Shown: piece after piece, positions 25,410 to 32,352 of the stretch
Position numbering within the stretch: position 1 is the first letter of the stretch
How the letters are laid out: every line of letters begins with the position of its first letter
Source: Tenuifilum sp. 4138str
GTDB taxonomy: Bacteria; Bacteroidota; Bacteroidia; Bacteroidales; Tenuifilaceae
Direction: 5' to 3'
Assembly: GCF_041102575.1 (NCBI RefSeq)
Contig: NZ_JBGCUE010000008.1
Coordinates: 62,001 to 126,000 of the forward strand
DNA: 64,000 nucleotides
The notes under the pieces: model-generated
Seen by the model: only the letters and a program-made list of their open reading frames with translations
What the model was told of the DNA's origin: nothing
The model's database searches: none
Position numbers and translations under genes: made by a program

Positions 25410-26333
25410 ATGACAAAAGTACTAGTGGCCACTGAGAAACCTTTTGCAAAGGTTGCTGTGGAAGGAATACGAAAAATTGTTGAGGATGCCGGGTTTGAAT
25501 TGGTTTTGCTTGAAAAGTACACCGATCCTAACGATTTGGTTAAGGCTGTAGCCGATGTTGATGCACTTATCGTACGCAGCGATAAGGTTACCAAGGAAGT
25601 TGTTGATGCAGGTAAGAACCTGAAGATAGTGGTTCGTGCCGGTGCAGGTTACGACAACCTCGATTTGGCTGCTTGCACTGCTAAGGGAGTTGTGGCAATG
25701 AATACTCCTGGTCAAAACTCAAATGCAGTTGCTGAGCTAGCTATTGGCATGATGATCTATATGGCCCGTAACCTTTTCCAGCCCGGAACAGGCTCTGAGA
25801 TTGCTGGTAAAAAATTAGGTATTCACGCCTATGGCAACGTGGGCAAACTGGTTGCCAAGTACGGAAAGGGATTTGGCATGGAGGTTTATGCCTTTGATCC
25901 TTTTGTTGATAAGGCAGTAATGGAAAAAGACGGTATTAAAGTGGTTGATAGCATCGAGATGCTTTACTCCTCGTGCGACTACGTTTCGCTTCACATTCCG
26001 GCCAACGATAAAACAAAAAAATCAATTGGTTACGACTTGCTGAGCAAAATGCCCAAGGGTGCCACCCTTGTGAACACTGCCCGTAAGGAGGTGATAGACG
26101 AGGAGGGCCTCAAAAAGGTTCTTGCCGAGCGTACCGATTTAAAGTATGCCACTGATATCATGGCCGACTGCCATGCTGAGCTGGTTGAGAAGTTCCCGGG
26201 CAGGGTATTTGCCACACCCAAGAAGATGGGTGCTGAAACCGCCGAGGCAAACATTAACGCAGGCTTAGCTGCTGCCCGTCAAATTGTGGCATTCATCAAG
26301 AATGGCGATAAAAATTTTCAGGTAAATAAGTAG
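25410..26333 (+). CDS. serA: D-3-phosphoglycerate dehydrogenase, short type III
   Basis: 307 residues, short PGDH without ACT or ASB regulatory domains. It oxidises 3-phosphoglycerate with NAD to start serine synthesis. The nucleotide fold is marked by GIHAYGNVGKLVAKYGKGFG (about 138-157), and the catalytic Arg lies in VNTARKE (Arg225). The usual catalytic His of TPHI is replaced by lysine (ATPKKMGAE, Lys271). That change defines the type III enzymes known from Bacteroidota and Entamoeba. The short form suggests no feedback inhibition by serine through an ACT domain. It is part of the serC-serA-DUF1015 neighbourhood. Confidence 0.92.
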   Translation: MTKVLVATEKPFAKVAVEGIRKIVEDAGFELVLLEKYTDPNDLVKAVADVDALIVRSDKVTKEVVDAGKNLKIVVRAGAGYDNLDLAACTAKGVVAMNTPGQNSNAVAELAIGMMIYMARNLFQPGTGSEIAGKKLGIHAYGNVGKLVAKYGKGFGMEVYAFDPFVDKAVMEKDGIKVVDSIEMLYSSCDYVSLHIPANDKTKKSIGYDLLSKMPKGATLVNTARKEVIDEEGLKKVLAERTDLKYATDIMADCHAELVEKFPGRVFATPKKMGAETAEANINAGLAAARQIVAFIKNGDKNFQVNK

Positions 26334-26335
26334 TT

Positions 26336-26369
26336 GATACGTTAGGCGTTAAACGTTAAACGTTATCCG
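26336..26369. repeat. Left CGTTAAA repeat flanking the four-helix-bundle gene
   Basis: It contains GTTAAACGTTAAACGTTA (26348-26365). It is inverted relative to the repeat after the gene and starts directly behind the serA stop. Confidence 0.7.
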
Positions 26370-26382
26370 AATTAATTTAGGG

Positions 26383-26730
26383 ATGGACCATAAGGAATTA
26401 GATGCTTGGAAAGTTGCCGTTGATTTATCAGTTGAGATATATTCCTTAACTCAGAGTTTTCCGAAAGAGGAAAATTTTGGGTTGGTCCAACAGATAAGAC
26501 GTTCAACTATCTCGATACCATCTAATATCGCCGAGGGATGCGCTAGGGGTAGTTCAAAGGAAACCATAAATTTCCTTTATGTCTCTCTTGGCTCATTGGC
26601 TGAATTGGAAACGCAAATAATAATTGCTTCAAAATTGGGCTTTGTTAATGGAATCGATGAGCTTTTAAAAAAGTTGAACAAATTAAAGCAAGTTATTTTA
26701 GGATTAATTCGATATTTGAAAACCGTTTAA
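26383..26730 (+). CDS. Four-helix-bundle protein (23S rRNA-intervening-sequence type)
   Basis: 115 residues of the small four-helix-bundle family (also called S23/IVS proteins, related to the Avd proteins of diversity-generating retroelements). Typical features are ELDAWKVAVDLSVEIY (about 4-19), FPKEENFGLVQQIRRS (about 25-40), ISIPSNIAEGCARGSS (about 43-58) and a helix with FLYVSLGSLAELETQI (about 64-79). The function is unclear; the charged surface suggests nucleic-acid binding. It sits alone between serA and the DUF1015 gene, bounded on both sides by inverted CGTTTAAC repeats. Its stop codon lies inside the right repeat. This looks like an inserted cassette. No reverse transcriptase is nearby. 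Confidence 0.88.
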   Translation: MDHKELDAWKVAVDLSVEIYSLTQSFPKEENFGLVQQIRRSTISIPSNIAEGCARGSSKETINFLYVSLGSLAELETQIIIASKLGFVNGIDELLKKLNKLKQVILGLIRYLKTV

Positions 26731-26759
26731 CGTCTCACGTTTAACATTTAACGTTTAAA
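26722..26759. repeat. Right CGTTTAA repeat flanking the four-helix-bundle gene
   Basis: Units CGTTTAACG, ACGTTTAACATTT and AACGTTTAAA follow each other. The arrangement is the inverted counterpart of the left repeat. The TAA stop of the gene (26728-26730) is part of it. Confidence 0.7.
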
Positions 26760-26761
26760 TT

Positions 26762-28003
26762 ATGGTAAAAATTAAAGCATTTAAGGGTATTCGTCCACCA
26801 AGGGAGATTGCAAAGGAGGTGGCTGCACGTCCGTACGACGTGCTTAATTCACAGGAAGCAAAAGCTGAAGCAGGGGAAAAATCGTTATTGCATATCACTA
26901 AACCCGAAATCGATTTTGATCCTATAATCGATGAGCACACCCAACAGGCTTACGATAAGGCGGTGGAGAACTTCCGCAAATGGAAGGAACGTGGCTGGTT
27001 GGTTCAGGACCCCAAGGATATGTACTACGTGTATGCCCAAACCATGGATGGTAGAACTCAGTATGGCCTGGTAGCTGCCTGCCATTTTGAGGATTACATG
27101 GAGGGACGTATCAAAAAGCACGAGTTAACTCGTCCAGACAAGGAAGAGGATAGAATGATTCACATCCGCATCCAAAACGCCAACATTGAGCCCGTTTTCT
27201 TTGCTTACCCCGCTCATAAGGAGATGGACGAGATTGTAACAAACGTAGTGACAAGCAAAAAACCGGAATACGATTTTGTTGCCGACGATGGCTTTGGCCA
27301 CCATTTCTGGGTAATTGACGATGAGGCAACCATTAAGCGTATCACTGAAATATTTGCATCAATCCCTGCCCTTTACGTTGCCGATGGTCACCACCGTACT
27401 GCTGCTGCGGCTCGTGTGGGACTTGAGAAAAAGAATGCCAATCCTAACCACCGTGGCGACGAGGAGTATAATTACTTCCTTGCCGTAATATTCCCCGATA
27501 ATCAGCTTAAGATTATTGACTATAACCGTGTAGTTAAGGATTTGAATGGTCTTACTCCAGAACAGTTCCTTCAAAAACTTAACGAAGGTTTTGTGGTTGA
27601 GGAAAAAGGCTCAGTGATTTACAAGCCGCAGCAACTACACAATTTCAGCATGTACCTGGAAGGTAAGTGGTATTCCCTAACCGCTAAACCTGGCACCTAC
27701 AACGATAACGATCCCATTGGCGTTCTGGATGTTACTATCCTGTCGAACCTTGTGCTCGATCCTATCCTCGATATCAAGGATCTAAGAACCTCAAAGCGTA
27801 TCGATTTTGTTGGCGGCATCCGTGGTTTAGGTGAGCTTAAAAAGAGGGTGGATAGCGGTGAGATGAAAGTGGCTTTTGCGCTTTACCCTGTTTCCATGAA
27901 GCAACTTATTGATATTGCCGATACAGGTAATATCATGCCTCCAAAAACCACCTGGTTTGAGCCTAAGCTTCGTAGCGGCTTGGTAATCCACGCCTTGGAA
28001 TAG
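26762..28003 (+). CDS. DUF1015 family protein next to serine genes
   Basis: 413 residues, DUF1015 family, cytosolic. The family signature is visible: FKGIRPPREIAKEVAARPYDVL (residues about 5-26; key residues Arg10, Arg22, Pro23, Asp25) and YVADGHHRTAAAARV (about 205-219). The DGHHR motif is shared with ParB/sulfiredoxin-like and serine-kinase folds. A serine kinase role was shown for a distant ParB-like SerK in archaea, so a link to serine metabolism is possible but unproven here. The same neighbourhood of serC, serA and DUF1015 is common in Bacteroidota. A terminator follows. Confidence 0.88.
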   Translation: MVKIKAFKGIRPPREIAKEVAARPYDVLNSQEAKAEAGEKSLLHITKPEIDFDPIIDEHTQQAYDKAVENFRKWKERGWLVQDPKDMYYVYAQTMDGRTQYGLVAACHFEDYMEGRIKKHELTRPDKEEDRMIHIRIQNANIEPVFFAYPAHKEMDEIVTNVVTSKKPEYDFVADDGFGHHFWVIDDEATIKRITEIFASIPALYVADGHHRTAAAARVGLEKKNANPNHRGDEEYNYFLAVIFPDNQLKIIDYNRVVKDLNGLTPEQFLQKLNEGFVVEEKGSVIYKPQQLHNFSMYLEGKWYSLTAKPGTYNDNDPIGVLDVTILSNLVLDPILDIKDLRTSKRIDFVGGIRGLGELKKRVDSGEMKVAFALYPVSMKQLIDIADTGNIMPPKTTWFEPKLRSGLVIHALE

Positions 28004-28022
28004 TGTAAAATGAAATTTTAAC

Positions 28023-28050
28023 AGACTCAGCATTTGCTGAGTCTTTTTTT
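28023..28050 (+). terminator. Terminator of the DUF1015 gene
   Basis: AGACTCAGC and GCTGAGTCT form a nine-pair stem with a four-base loop and a T-run. Confidence 0.88.
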
Positions 28051-28116
28051 ATCGCCATAGTTCAACAATCGTTTTCAAAATGGTGTAGCCTGTAGTGGAG
28101 CTAAGCCAAAAGTGTT

Positions 28117-28124
28117 TATTTTTG
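28117..28124 (+). promoter_or_regulatory. -7 box (TATTTTTG) for yggS
   Basis: It matches TAnnTTTG and lies 19 bases before the ATG. Confidence 0.55.
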
Positions 28125-28143
28125 CATTAAACACTATGTAATC

Positions 28144-28815
28144 ATGAGCATTCCTGAGCAACTAGAAAAAATCAAGAATGAATTACCACAGCATGTTAAG
28201 CTGATTGCTGTAAGTAAAACTCACCCCGTGAGTGTGATTATGGAGGCGTATAATGTCGGGCATAAAACTTTTGGCGAAAACAGGGTGCAGGAACTTATTT
28301 CAAAGTATGATGAAATGCCAAAAGATATTGAGTGGCATTTAATTGGGCACCTACAAACCAATAAGGTAAAATACATTGCTCCATTTGTGTCGCTTATTCA
28401 TTCAGTCGATAGCTTAAAGTTGCTATCTGTAATTGATAAGGAAGCGCAAAAGTGCAATAGGGTTATTGACTGCTTGTTACAGGTTTACATTGCATCGGAA
28501 GAGACAAAGTTTGGCCTATCGGCCGATGAACTCCATGAACTACTTCAAAATCCGGAGTTTAAGCAGTTACAAAATGTTAGGGTATGCGGCCTTATGGGAA
28601 TGGCAACATTTACTGACAATATGGAACAGGTTCGAATGGAGTTTAGGTTTCTTAAGAAGCTGTTCAACGAGGTTAAACAAACCTACTTCCAGAATCAACC
28701 CTGGTTTAAAGAGCTATCCATGGGTATGTCCAGCGATTACCGCATTGCAATTGAGGAGGGCAGCACCATGGTACGAATAGGAAGTAATATTTTTGGACAC
28801 CGAAGCTATACCTAA
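28144..28815 (+). CDS. yggS: YggS-type PLP homeostasis protein
   Basis: 223 residues forming a single fold-type III PLP barrel. The PLP lysine is in LIAVSKTHP (Lys near residue 25). Other signatures are FGENRVQEL (about 43-51), WHLIGHLQTNK (about 62-72), GLMGMATF (about 149-156) and LSMGMSSDY (about 196-204) with the phosphate-binding GSTMVRIG near 211-218. Members bind pyridoxal phosphate and balance vitamin B6 and amino acid pools; no enzyme activity is established. It has its own promoter. The PyrD-like gene follows by 44 bases. Confidence 0.93.
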   Translation: MSIPEQLEKIKNELPQHVKLIAVSKTHPVSVIMEAYNVGHKTFGENRVQELISKYDEMPKDIEWHLIGHLQTNKVKYIAPFVSLIHSVDSLKLLSVIDKEAQKCNRVIDCLLQVYIASEETKFGLSADELHELLQNPEFKQLQNVRVCGLMGMATFTDNMEQVRMEFRFLKKLFNEVKQTYFQNQPWFKELSMGMSSDYRIAIEEGSTMVRIGSNIFGHRSYT

Positions 28816-28859
28816 ACTAAATTTTTGTAAATTTCAATCGTATTCAAAAACCTTTAACC

Positions 28860-29837
28860 ATGGCTAAACTAGAAACATCCTACTTGGGGCTATCGCTACG
28901 TTCACCGTTAATTGTCAGTAGTTCCGGGTTAAACTCATCGGTCGATCGCATTAAAAAATACCAAGAATTTGGTGCTGGTGCTATAGTGCTTAAGTCGTTA
29001 TTTGAGGAGCAAATCCTCCATGAGGTAAATCACCTGGAAAAGTATTCCGATTATACCGAAGCAACCGATTACCTGAAGCACTATGTATCGGCCAACAATG
29101 TTCAGGAGTATATAAACCTAATCAAAAATGCAAAGCAATCGGTTGATATCCCAGTAATTGCTAGTATAAACTGCCTGAGCGATAACCAATGGCTATCGTT
29201 TGCCTCACGTATTCAGGAGGCTGGAGCCGATGCGCTTGAAGTAAATATTTACTACTTGCCGCTCGACCCTAAGCGTAAGGCTGAGGAGTATGAGCAAGTT
29301 TACAATAGCATTGCAGAGAAACTGCAAAAGGTTATAACTATCCCTGTTGCATATAAGTTAGGATCGCACTTTACCAATCCCTTAAATGTGGTTGAGCACC
29401 TTCGCTACCGGGGAGCCAAAGGGGTTGTACTTTTTAATCGGTTCTTTGAGCCCGATATCGACATTCATGCAATGAAGGTGGTGCCCGCCGACATTTTCAG
29501 CAATCCATCGGATTTGCGATATACCCTAAGGTGGGTAGCCATAGCCAGCCATTTGATTCCTGAAATTGACATATCGGCTTCAACAGGTGTTCACGATGGC
29601 GAGGCCTTAGTAAAGATGCTACTAGCAGGTGCCAAGTCGGTTCAAGTTTGCTCTGCTATTTACCGAAACGGGCCTAAGCATATAGAAGTTATGCTCAATA
29701 CCCTTACAGAATGGATGAACCAGAAAGGCTTTAAAACGATATCCGATTTCAGGGGTAAGCTTAATGTTGGCTCCATTGCCGACCCAACGCAGTACGAGCG
29801 AAGCCAGTTTATGAAGTATTTTTCAAACTACGAATAA
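28860..29837 (+). CDS. Dihydroorotate-dehydrogenase-like flavoprotein
   Basis: 325 residues, FMN-dependent TIM barrel of the PyrD family (class-1-like, no membrane anchor). Features are SPLIVSSSGLNSS near the N-terminus (about 14-26), IPVIASINC (about 97-105), EAGADALEVNIYYLP (about 119-133), VAYKLGSHFTNP (about 161-172) and ISASTGVHDGEALVKMLLAGA (about 239-258). It differs enough from true PyrD that the substrate is uncertain. Bacteroidota genomes commonly carry such a second PyrD-like protein besides the real pyrimidine enzyme. Cytosolic. Confidence 0.85.
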   Translation: MAKLETSYLGLSLRSPLIVSSSGLNSSVDRIKKYQEFGAGAIVLKSLFEEQILHEVNHLEKYSDYTEATDYLKHYVSANNVQEYINLIKNAKQSVDIPVIASINCLSDNQWLSFASRIQEAGADALEVNIYYLPLDPKRKAEEYEQVYNSIAEKLQKVITIPVAYKLGSHFTNPLNVVEHLRYRGAKGVVLFNRFFEPDIDIHAMKVVPADIFSNPSDLRYTLRWVAIASHLIPEIDISASTGVHDGEALVKMLLAGAKSVQVCSAIYRNGPKHIEVMLNTLTEWMNQKGFKTISDFRGKLNVGSIADPTQYERSQFMKYFSNYE

Positions 29838-29842
29838 AAATG

Positions 29843-29873
29843 AAAGAACCGCCAACTGGCGGTTCTTTTTTTA
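29843..29873. terminator. Bidirectional terminator
   Basis: A perfect stem of 12 pairs (AAAGAACCGCCA / TGGCGGTTCTTT) lies between convergent genes, with T-runs on the + side and shorter T-rich sequence on the - side. Confidence 0.85.
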
Positions 29874-30377
29874 TAGTTCATCCAGTAATTTCACCAACTC
29901 TTCAATTAGGGGTTTAGTTTCAGCGTTATCCCCTTTGACGGATTTGATTTTGGCTTTCAAATCGTTAAGTTGCTCTCCGTTCAAATTCTCGGTCATGTTT
30001 TCAATCACGGTAAAAGCCTCGAGGCAAGCCTGGTAATTGCCGTGTTCCATTATGTCGATAAAAGTATCGACGTAAGGAGTAAAGTCCAGGCGGCTTTGCC
30101 AGCAAACCGAAACCAACAGGTGAATATCTTTCGACCTCTTGTTTTGCCTTATTGCCTCAACTATTGTATCAATACTCGATTTGTTTTTTAGGTCAACCAG
30201 GAAGTTTACAACCTCGTTCTTCAACTTTTCCGAACGCGTGCTGAAAAGCAAGCTAAGTATTGTTGGAAGCATATAGTCCTCACCGGTTTCCCTCAATTCA
30301 GTAAGCAAACCAATAATTGCCTCGTCGGAACTCGCTTCGATAGTCTTTTGGAACTGTTCTGCCTTGTTGGGCTGCAT
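29871..30377 (-). CDS. Helical-repeat protein of unknown function
   Basis: 168 residues, predicted all-helical and cytosolic. Helix pairs such as DEAIIGLLTELRE, MLPTILSLLFSTR, LKNEVVNFLVDLK and SIDTIVEAIRQNK suggest HEAT/ARM-like repeats. No catalytic motif is seen. Such small repeat proteins usually serve as binding platforms. It has its own promoter and shares a terminator with the PyrD-like gene. I do not recognise a named family. Confidence 0.65.
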   Translation of the reverse strand: MQPNKAEQFQKTIEASSDEAIIGLLTELRETGEDYMLPTILSLLFSTRSEKLKNEVVNFLVDLKNKSSIDTIVEAIRQNKRSKDIHLLVSVCWQSRLDFTPYVDTFIDIMEHGNYQACLEAFTVIENMTENLNGEQLNDLKAKIKSVKGDNAETKPLIEELVKLLDEL

Positions 30378-30395
30378 AGGGTTTAAAATTTTTTA

Positions 30396-30403
30396 CAAAG
30401 GTA
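30396..30403 (-). promoter_or_regulatory. -7 box (TACCTTTG) for the helical-repeat gene
   Basis: The minus-strand reading matches TAnnTTTG and lies 19 bases before the ATG. Confidence 0.55.
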
Positions 30404-30533
30404 TTGCTTTTGGTTTTACTTTGGTTTTAAAATCATTTGTTTACCTAAAAAATTGAGACTGGATATTGATTTTGATAAAATTATAGTATATTTACTTGTC
30501 GATTGTTGAAAATTTAAACCCAAAGGTTCCATT

Positions 30534-31451
30534 ATGCATAAAGGATCGAAAAGAATACTTCTCCTATCGGCTATGGCTGCTATGGCCGTGCTTGCCATTT
30601 CGTGTAAATGCAATAGGGAATCGGAGCAGATGCTCCAGGTATCCGAAGAGCAGGGTGCTGCCGATAGCGCTTTGGTTAGTAGCATTGAATCGGTTAAACA
30701 GATTTTTTACTCGTTGCCATCGCCGCTGGAAACTGCAATGATACTTAAGCGCTCAGGGGCAACATACAATGAGGAGTTGCTCAATCCCATAGAGAACGCA
30801 TCAAAATACAATACTACCAAGAGCATGGCGCTTAACCTGGGCATTTATAGCACCGATTTGAGCTATGCAAGCCTTTTTGACCAAACCCAGGCCACCATTA
30901 AGTATATGACCGTTTCAAAGAAAATGGCAGAGGGTTTAGGAATTTTAAATGCAATTGACAATTCGGTAATTGAGAAGCTGGAGGAGAATATCAATAACCG
31001 CGATGTTATCCTAGAGACCATATCGGAAACATTCCTCAACACCAACTCCATCCTGGAGGAGGACGATAGGGTAGCTGTCGGTTCTATTATTCTTGTTGGT
31101 GGATGGATTGAGGGCCTTTACATTGCCACCTCGCTGGTTGAGGATATCAATAAGGTTGATAACGAAATGGTCGATCGCATTATCGATCAGAAGTTATCGC
31201 TACAAACCGTTCTTAAACTTCTGGAGCAAAGCAATAGCAATGCCGATGTTAGGGAGCTGTATTCCGATATGCTTGAACTTGAAAAGGTATACAACGATGT
31301 AAAAATCACAGTATCGGATGTAAAAGTTATACAGGATGGAAAATCGAAGGTTGCTACACTGAAATCGAAGAATGTTACAACCGTAAGCCCTGAAGCTTTT
31401 AAAAAGCTTAAAACAAAAGTGATTGAATTGCGTAATAAATACACAGCATAA
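30534..31451 (+). CDS. Predicted lipoprotein of unknown function
   Basis: 305 residues. The N-terminus has basic residues, a hydrophobic stretch (about 8-22) and a lipobox-like LAISC with Cys near residue 24, so a lipid-anchored envelope protein is likely. The mature part is strongly helical (for example KMAEGLGILNAID, NSVIEKLEENINNRD). I do not recognise the family. The next gene starts two bases after its stop, so both are co-transcribed and perhaps work together in the envelope. Confidence 0.7.
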   Translation: MHKGSKRILLLSAMAAMAVLAISCKCNRESEQMLQVSEEQGAADSALVSSIESVKQIFYSLPSPLETAMILKRSGATYNEELLNPIENASKYNTTKSMALNLGIYSTDLSYASLFDQTQATIKYMTVSKKMAEGLGILNAIDNSVIEKLEENINNRDVILETISETFLNTNSILEEDDRVAVGSIILVGGWIEGLYIATSLVEDINKVDNEMVDRIIDQKLSLQTVLKLLEQSNSNADVRELYSDMLELEKVYNDVKITVSDVKVIQDGKSKVATLKSKNVTTVSPEAFKKLKTKVIELRNKYTA

Positions 31452-31452
31452 A

Positions 31453-31905
31453 ATGGTTCGTATGAGATCATCGATTTATATACTTGTTTCGGCAGTTGTT
31501 CTATTTCTTGCACTCCCTTCGTCGTCCAATGCTCAGTGTAAGAACTTTGCCAAAAAGATATGTAGGCTTGAACTTTCGCCCTATGTTCACGATGGTAACT
31601 ACAATGCAGCAATACTAACCGAGGGTGAAGATGCTGAACTTTTCAAGACCTTCTATGCTGGTCAGCAGTATCGCATATCCGTTTGCGGCTCTGAAACTCT
31701 TAGTAAGATTGAGTTTATGGTAATGGATGTTGACCGTAAGGTGTTATACACAAATGCTAAAAACAATTTTGCCACCTCATGGGATTTCAAGGTTGAAAAT
31801 ACCCAACAGCTCATAATCCTTGTTAAGGTGCCTGTATCATCAGGTAAAAATGAGGAGTTGAAGAGTGGGTGTGTGGCTATTATGTTTGGCCTTAAAACTG
31901 ACTAA
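31453..31905 (+). CDS. Small secreted protein of unknown function
   Basis: 150 residues from the ATG at 31453; an in-frame ATG at 31423 would overlap the previous gene and is less likely. A clear signal peptide (about 1-27, ending SNAQ) leads into a mature part of about 120 residues rich in beta-strand pattern (QQYRISVCGSETLSKIEFMV, KVLYT, LIILVKVP), with four cysteines. It follows the lipoprotein gene by one base. Periplasmic or outer-membrane associated; role unknown. Confidence 0.65.
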   Translation: MVRMRSSIYILVSAVVLFLALPSSSNAQCKNFAKKICRLELSPYVHDGNYNAAILTEGEDAELFKTFYAGQQYRISVCGSETLSKIEFMVMDVDRKVLYTNAKNNFATSWDFKVENTQQLIILVKVPVSSGKNEELKSGCVAIMFGLKTD

Positions 31906-31917
31906 TCAATTACGGCT

Positions 31918-31937
31918 TAATAGACATTTTTCAGGCT
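31918..31937 (-). repeat. Inverted copy 1 of a 20-base repeat
   Basis: TAATAGACATTTTTCAGGCT is the reverse complement, with one difference, of the copy at 32233. Together they bound a gene-free segment. Confidence 0.7.
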
Positions 31938-32232
31938 GGCATAGTGTTTAACTCCAATAAATATCGAACTTTGGAGAATTTGAAAGCCTTGAATGGAAGA
32001 TTTGCTTTTTTTGCTAAGTGTCAAGCTGAAAAAAAACTATTAAATGAGTTTTCGAAGGCATCTGCTCTTGGAATTGTCAATAAATAAAGGCTGACGAGTG
32101 TCAGCCTTTATGACCATTCCAGTCGGTCAGGATATTCCTGACAGGTTGCTCTCCAGCAGAGCCTGTTTCTGCTTACCTGACATACAAATCTATTAATACT
32201 ATTTGCTTCTTTCGAAAAACATTAAAATAAAA
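31938..32232. other. Gene-free segment between inverted repeats, possible MITE or IS remnant
   Basis: There is no supported gene. An open frame without ATG runs from about 31944 to 32087 (48 codons if the GTG is used) and may be a decayed fragment. A perfect 12-pair hairpin stands at 32084-32111 and a smaller palindrome GTCAGGA-TAT-TCCTGAC at 32126-32142. Bounded by inverted 20-base repeats, this looks like a short non-autonomous element or a decayed insertion. Confidence 0.5.
32084..32111. repeat. Strong hairpin in the gene-free segment
   Basis: ATAAAGGCTGAC and GTCAGCCTTTAT are perfect 12-base arms around a four-base loop. There is no long T-run after it, so it is a weak terminator candidate. 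Confidence 0.65.
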
Positions 32233-32252
32233 AGCCTGAAAAATGTCCATTA
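32233..32252 (+). repeat. Copy 2 of the 20-base repeat
   Basis: AGCCTGAAAAATGTCCATTA, inverted relative to copy 1 and direct relative to copy 3. Confidence 0.7.
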
Positions 32253-32272
32253 GAACAAACTACCTAAAAAAT

Positions 32273-32292
32273 AGCCTGAATTTTGTCCATTA
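32273..32292 (+). repeat. Copy 3 of the 20-base repeat
   Basis: AGCCTGAATTTTGTCCATTA differs from copy 2 at three positions in the middle. The outer pair copy 1/copy 3 extends with a few more inverted matches (AATT...GGC). Confidence 0.65.
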
Positions 32293-32317
32293 CGCCTCAA
32301 TTACTTACATAAATAAT

Positions 32318-32345
32318 AAAAGCCGCTTTAGGCGGCTTTTTTGTT
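32318..32345 (-). terminator. Terminator of uvrA
   Basis: AAAAGCCGC pairs with GCGGCTTTT around TTTAG. On the minus strand it directly follows the uvrA stop. Confidence 0.82.
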
Positions 32346-32352
32346 GCTATAC

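Noticed and set aside
26336-26759. CRISPR array or diversity-generating retroelement around the four-helix-bundle gene
   Set aside because: The repeats are short, irregular and without spacers, and no reverse transcriptase, template repeat or cas gene is nearby.
31944-32087. A 48-codon reading frame from a GTG in the gene-free segment
   Set aside because: It has no ATG, promoter or recognisable protein pattern; better explained as a remnant or chance.
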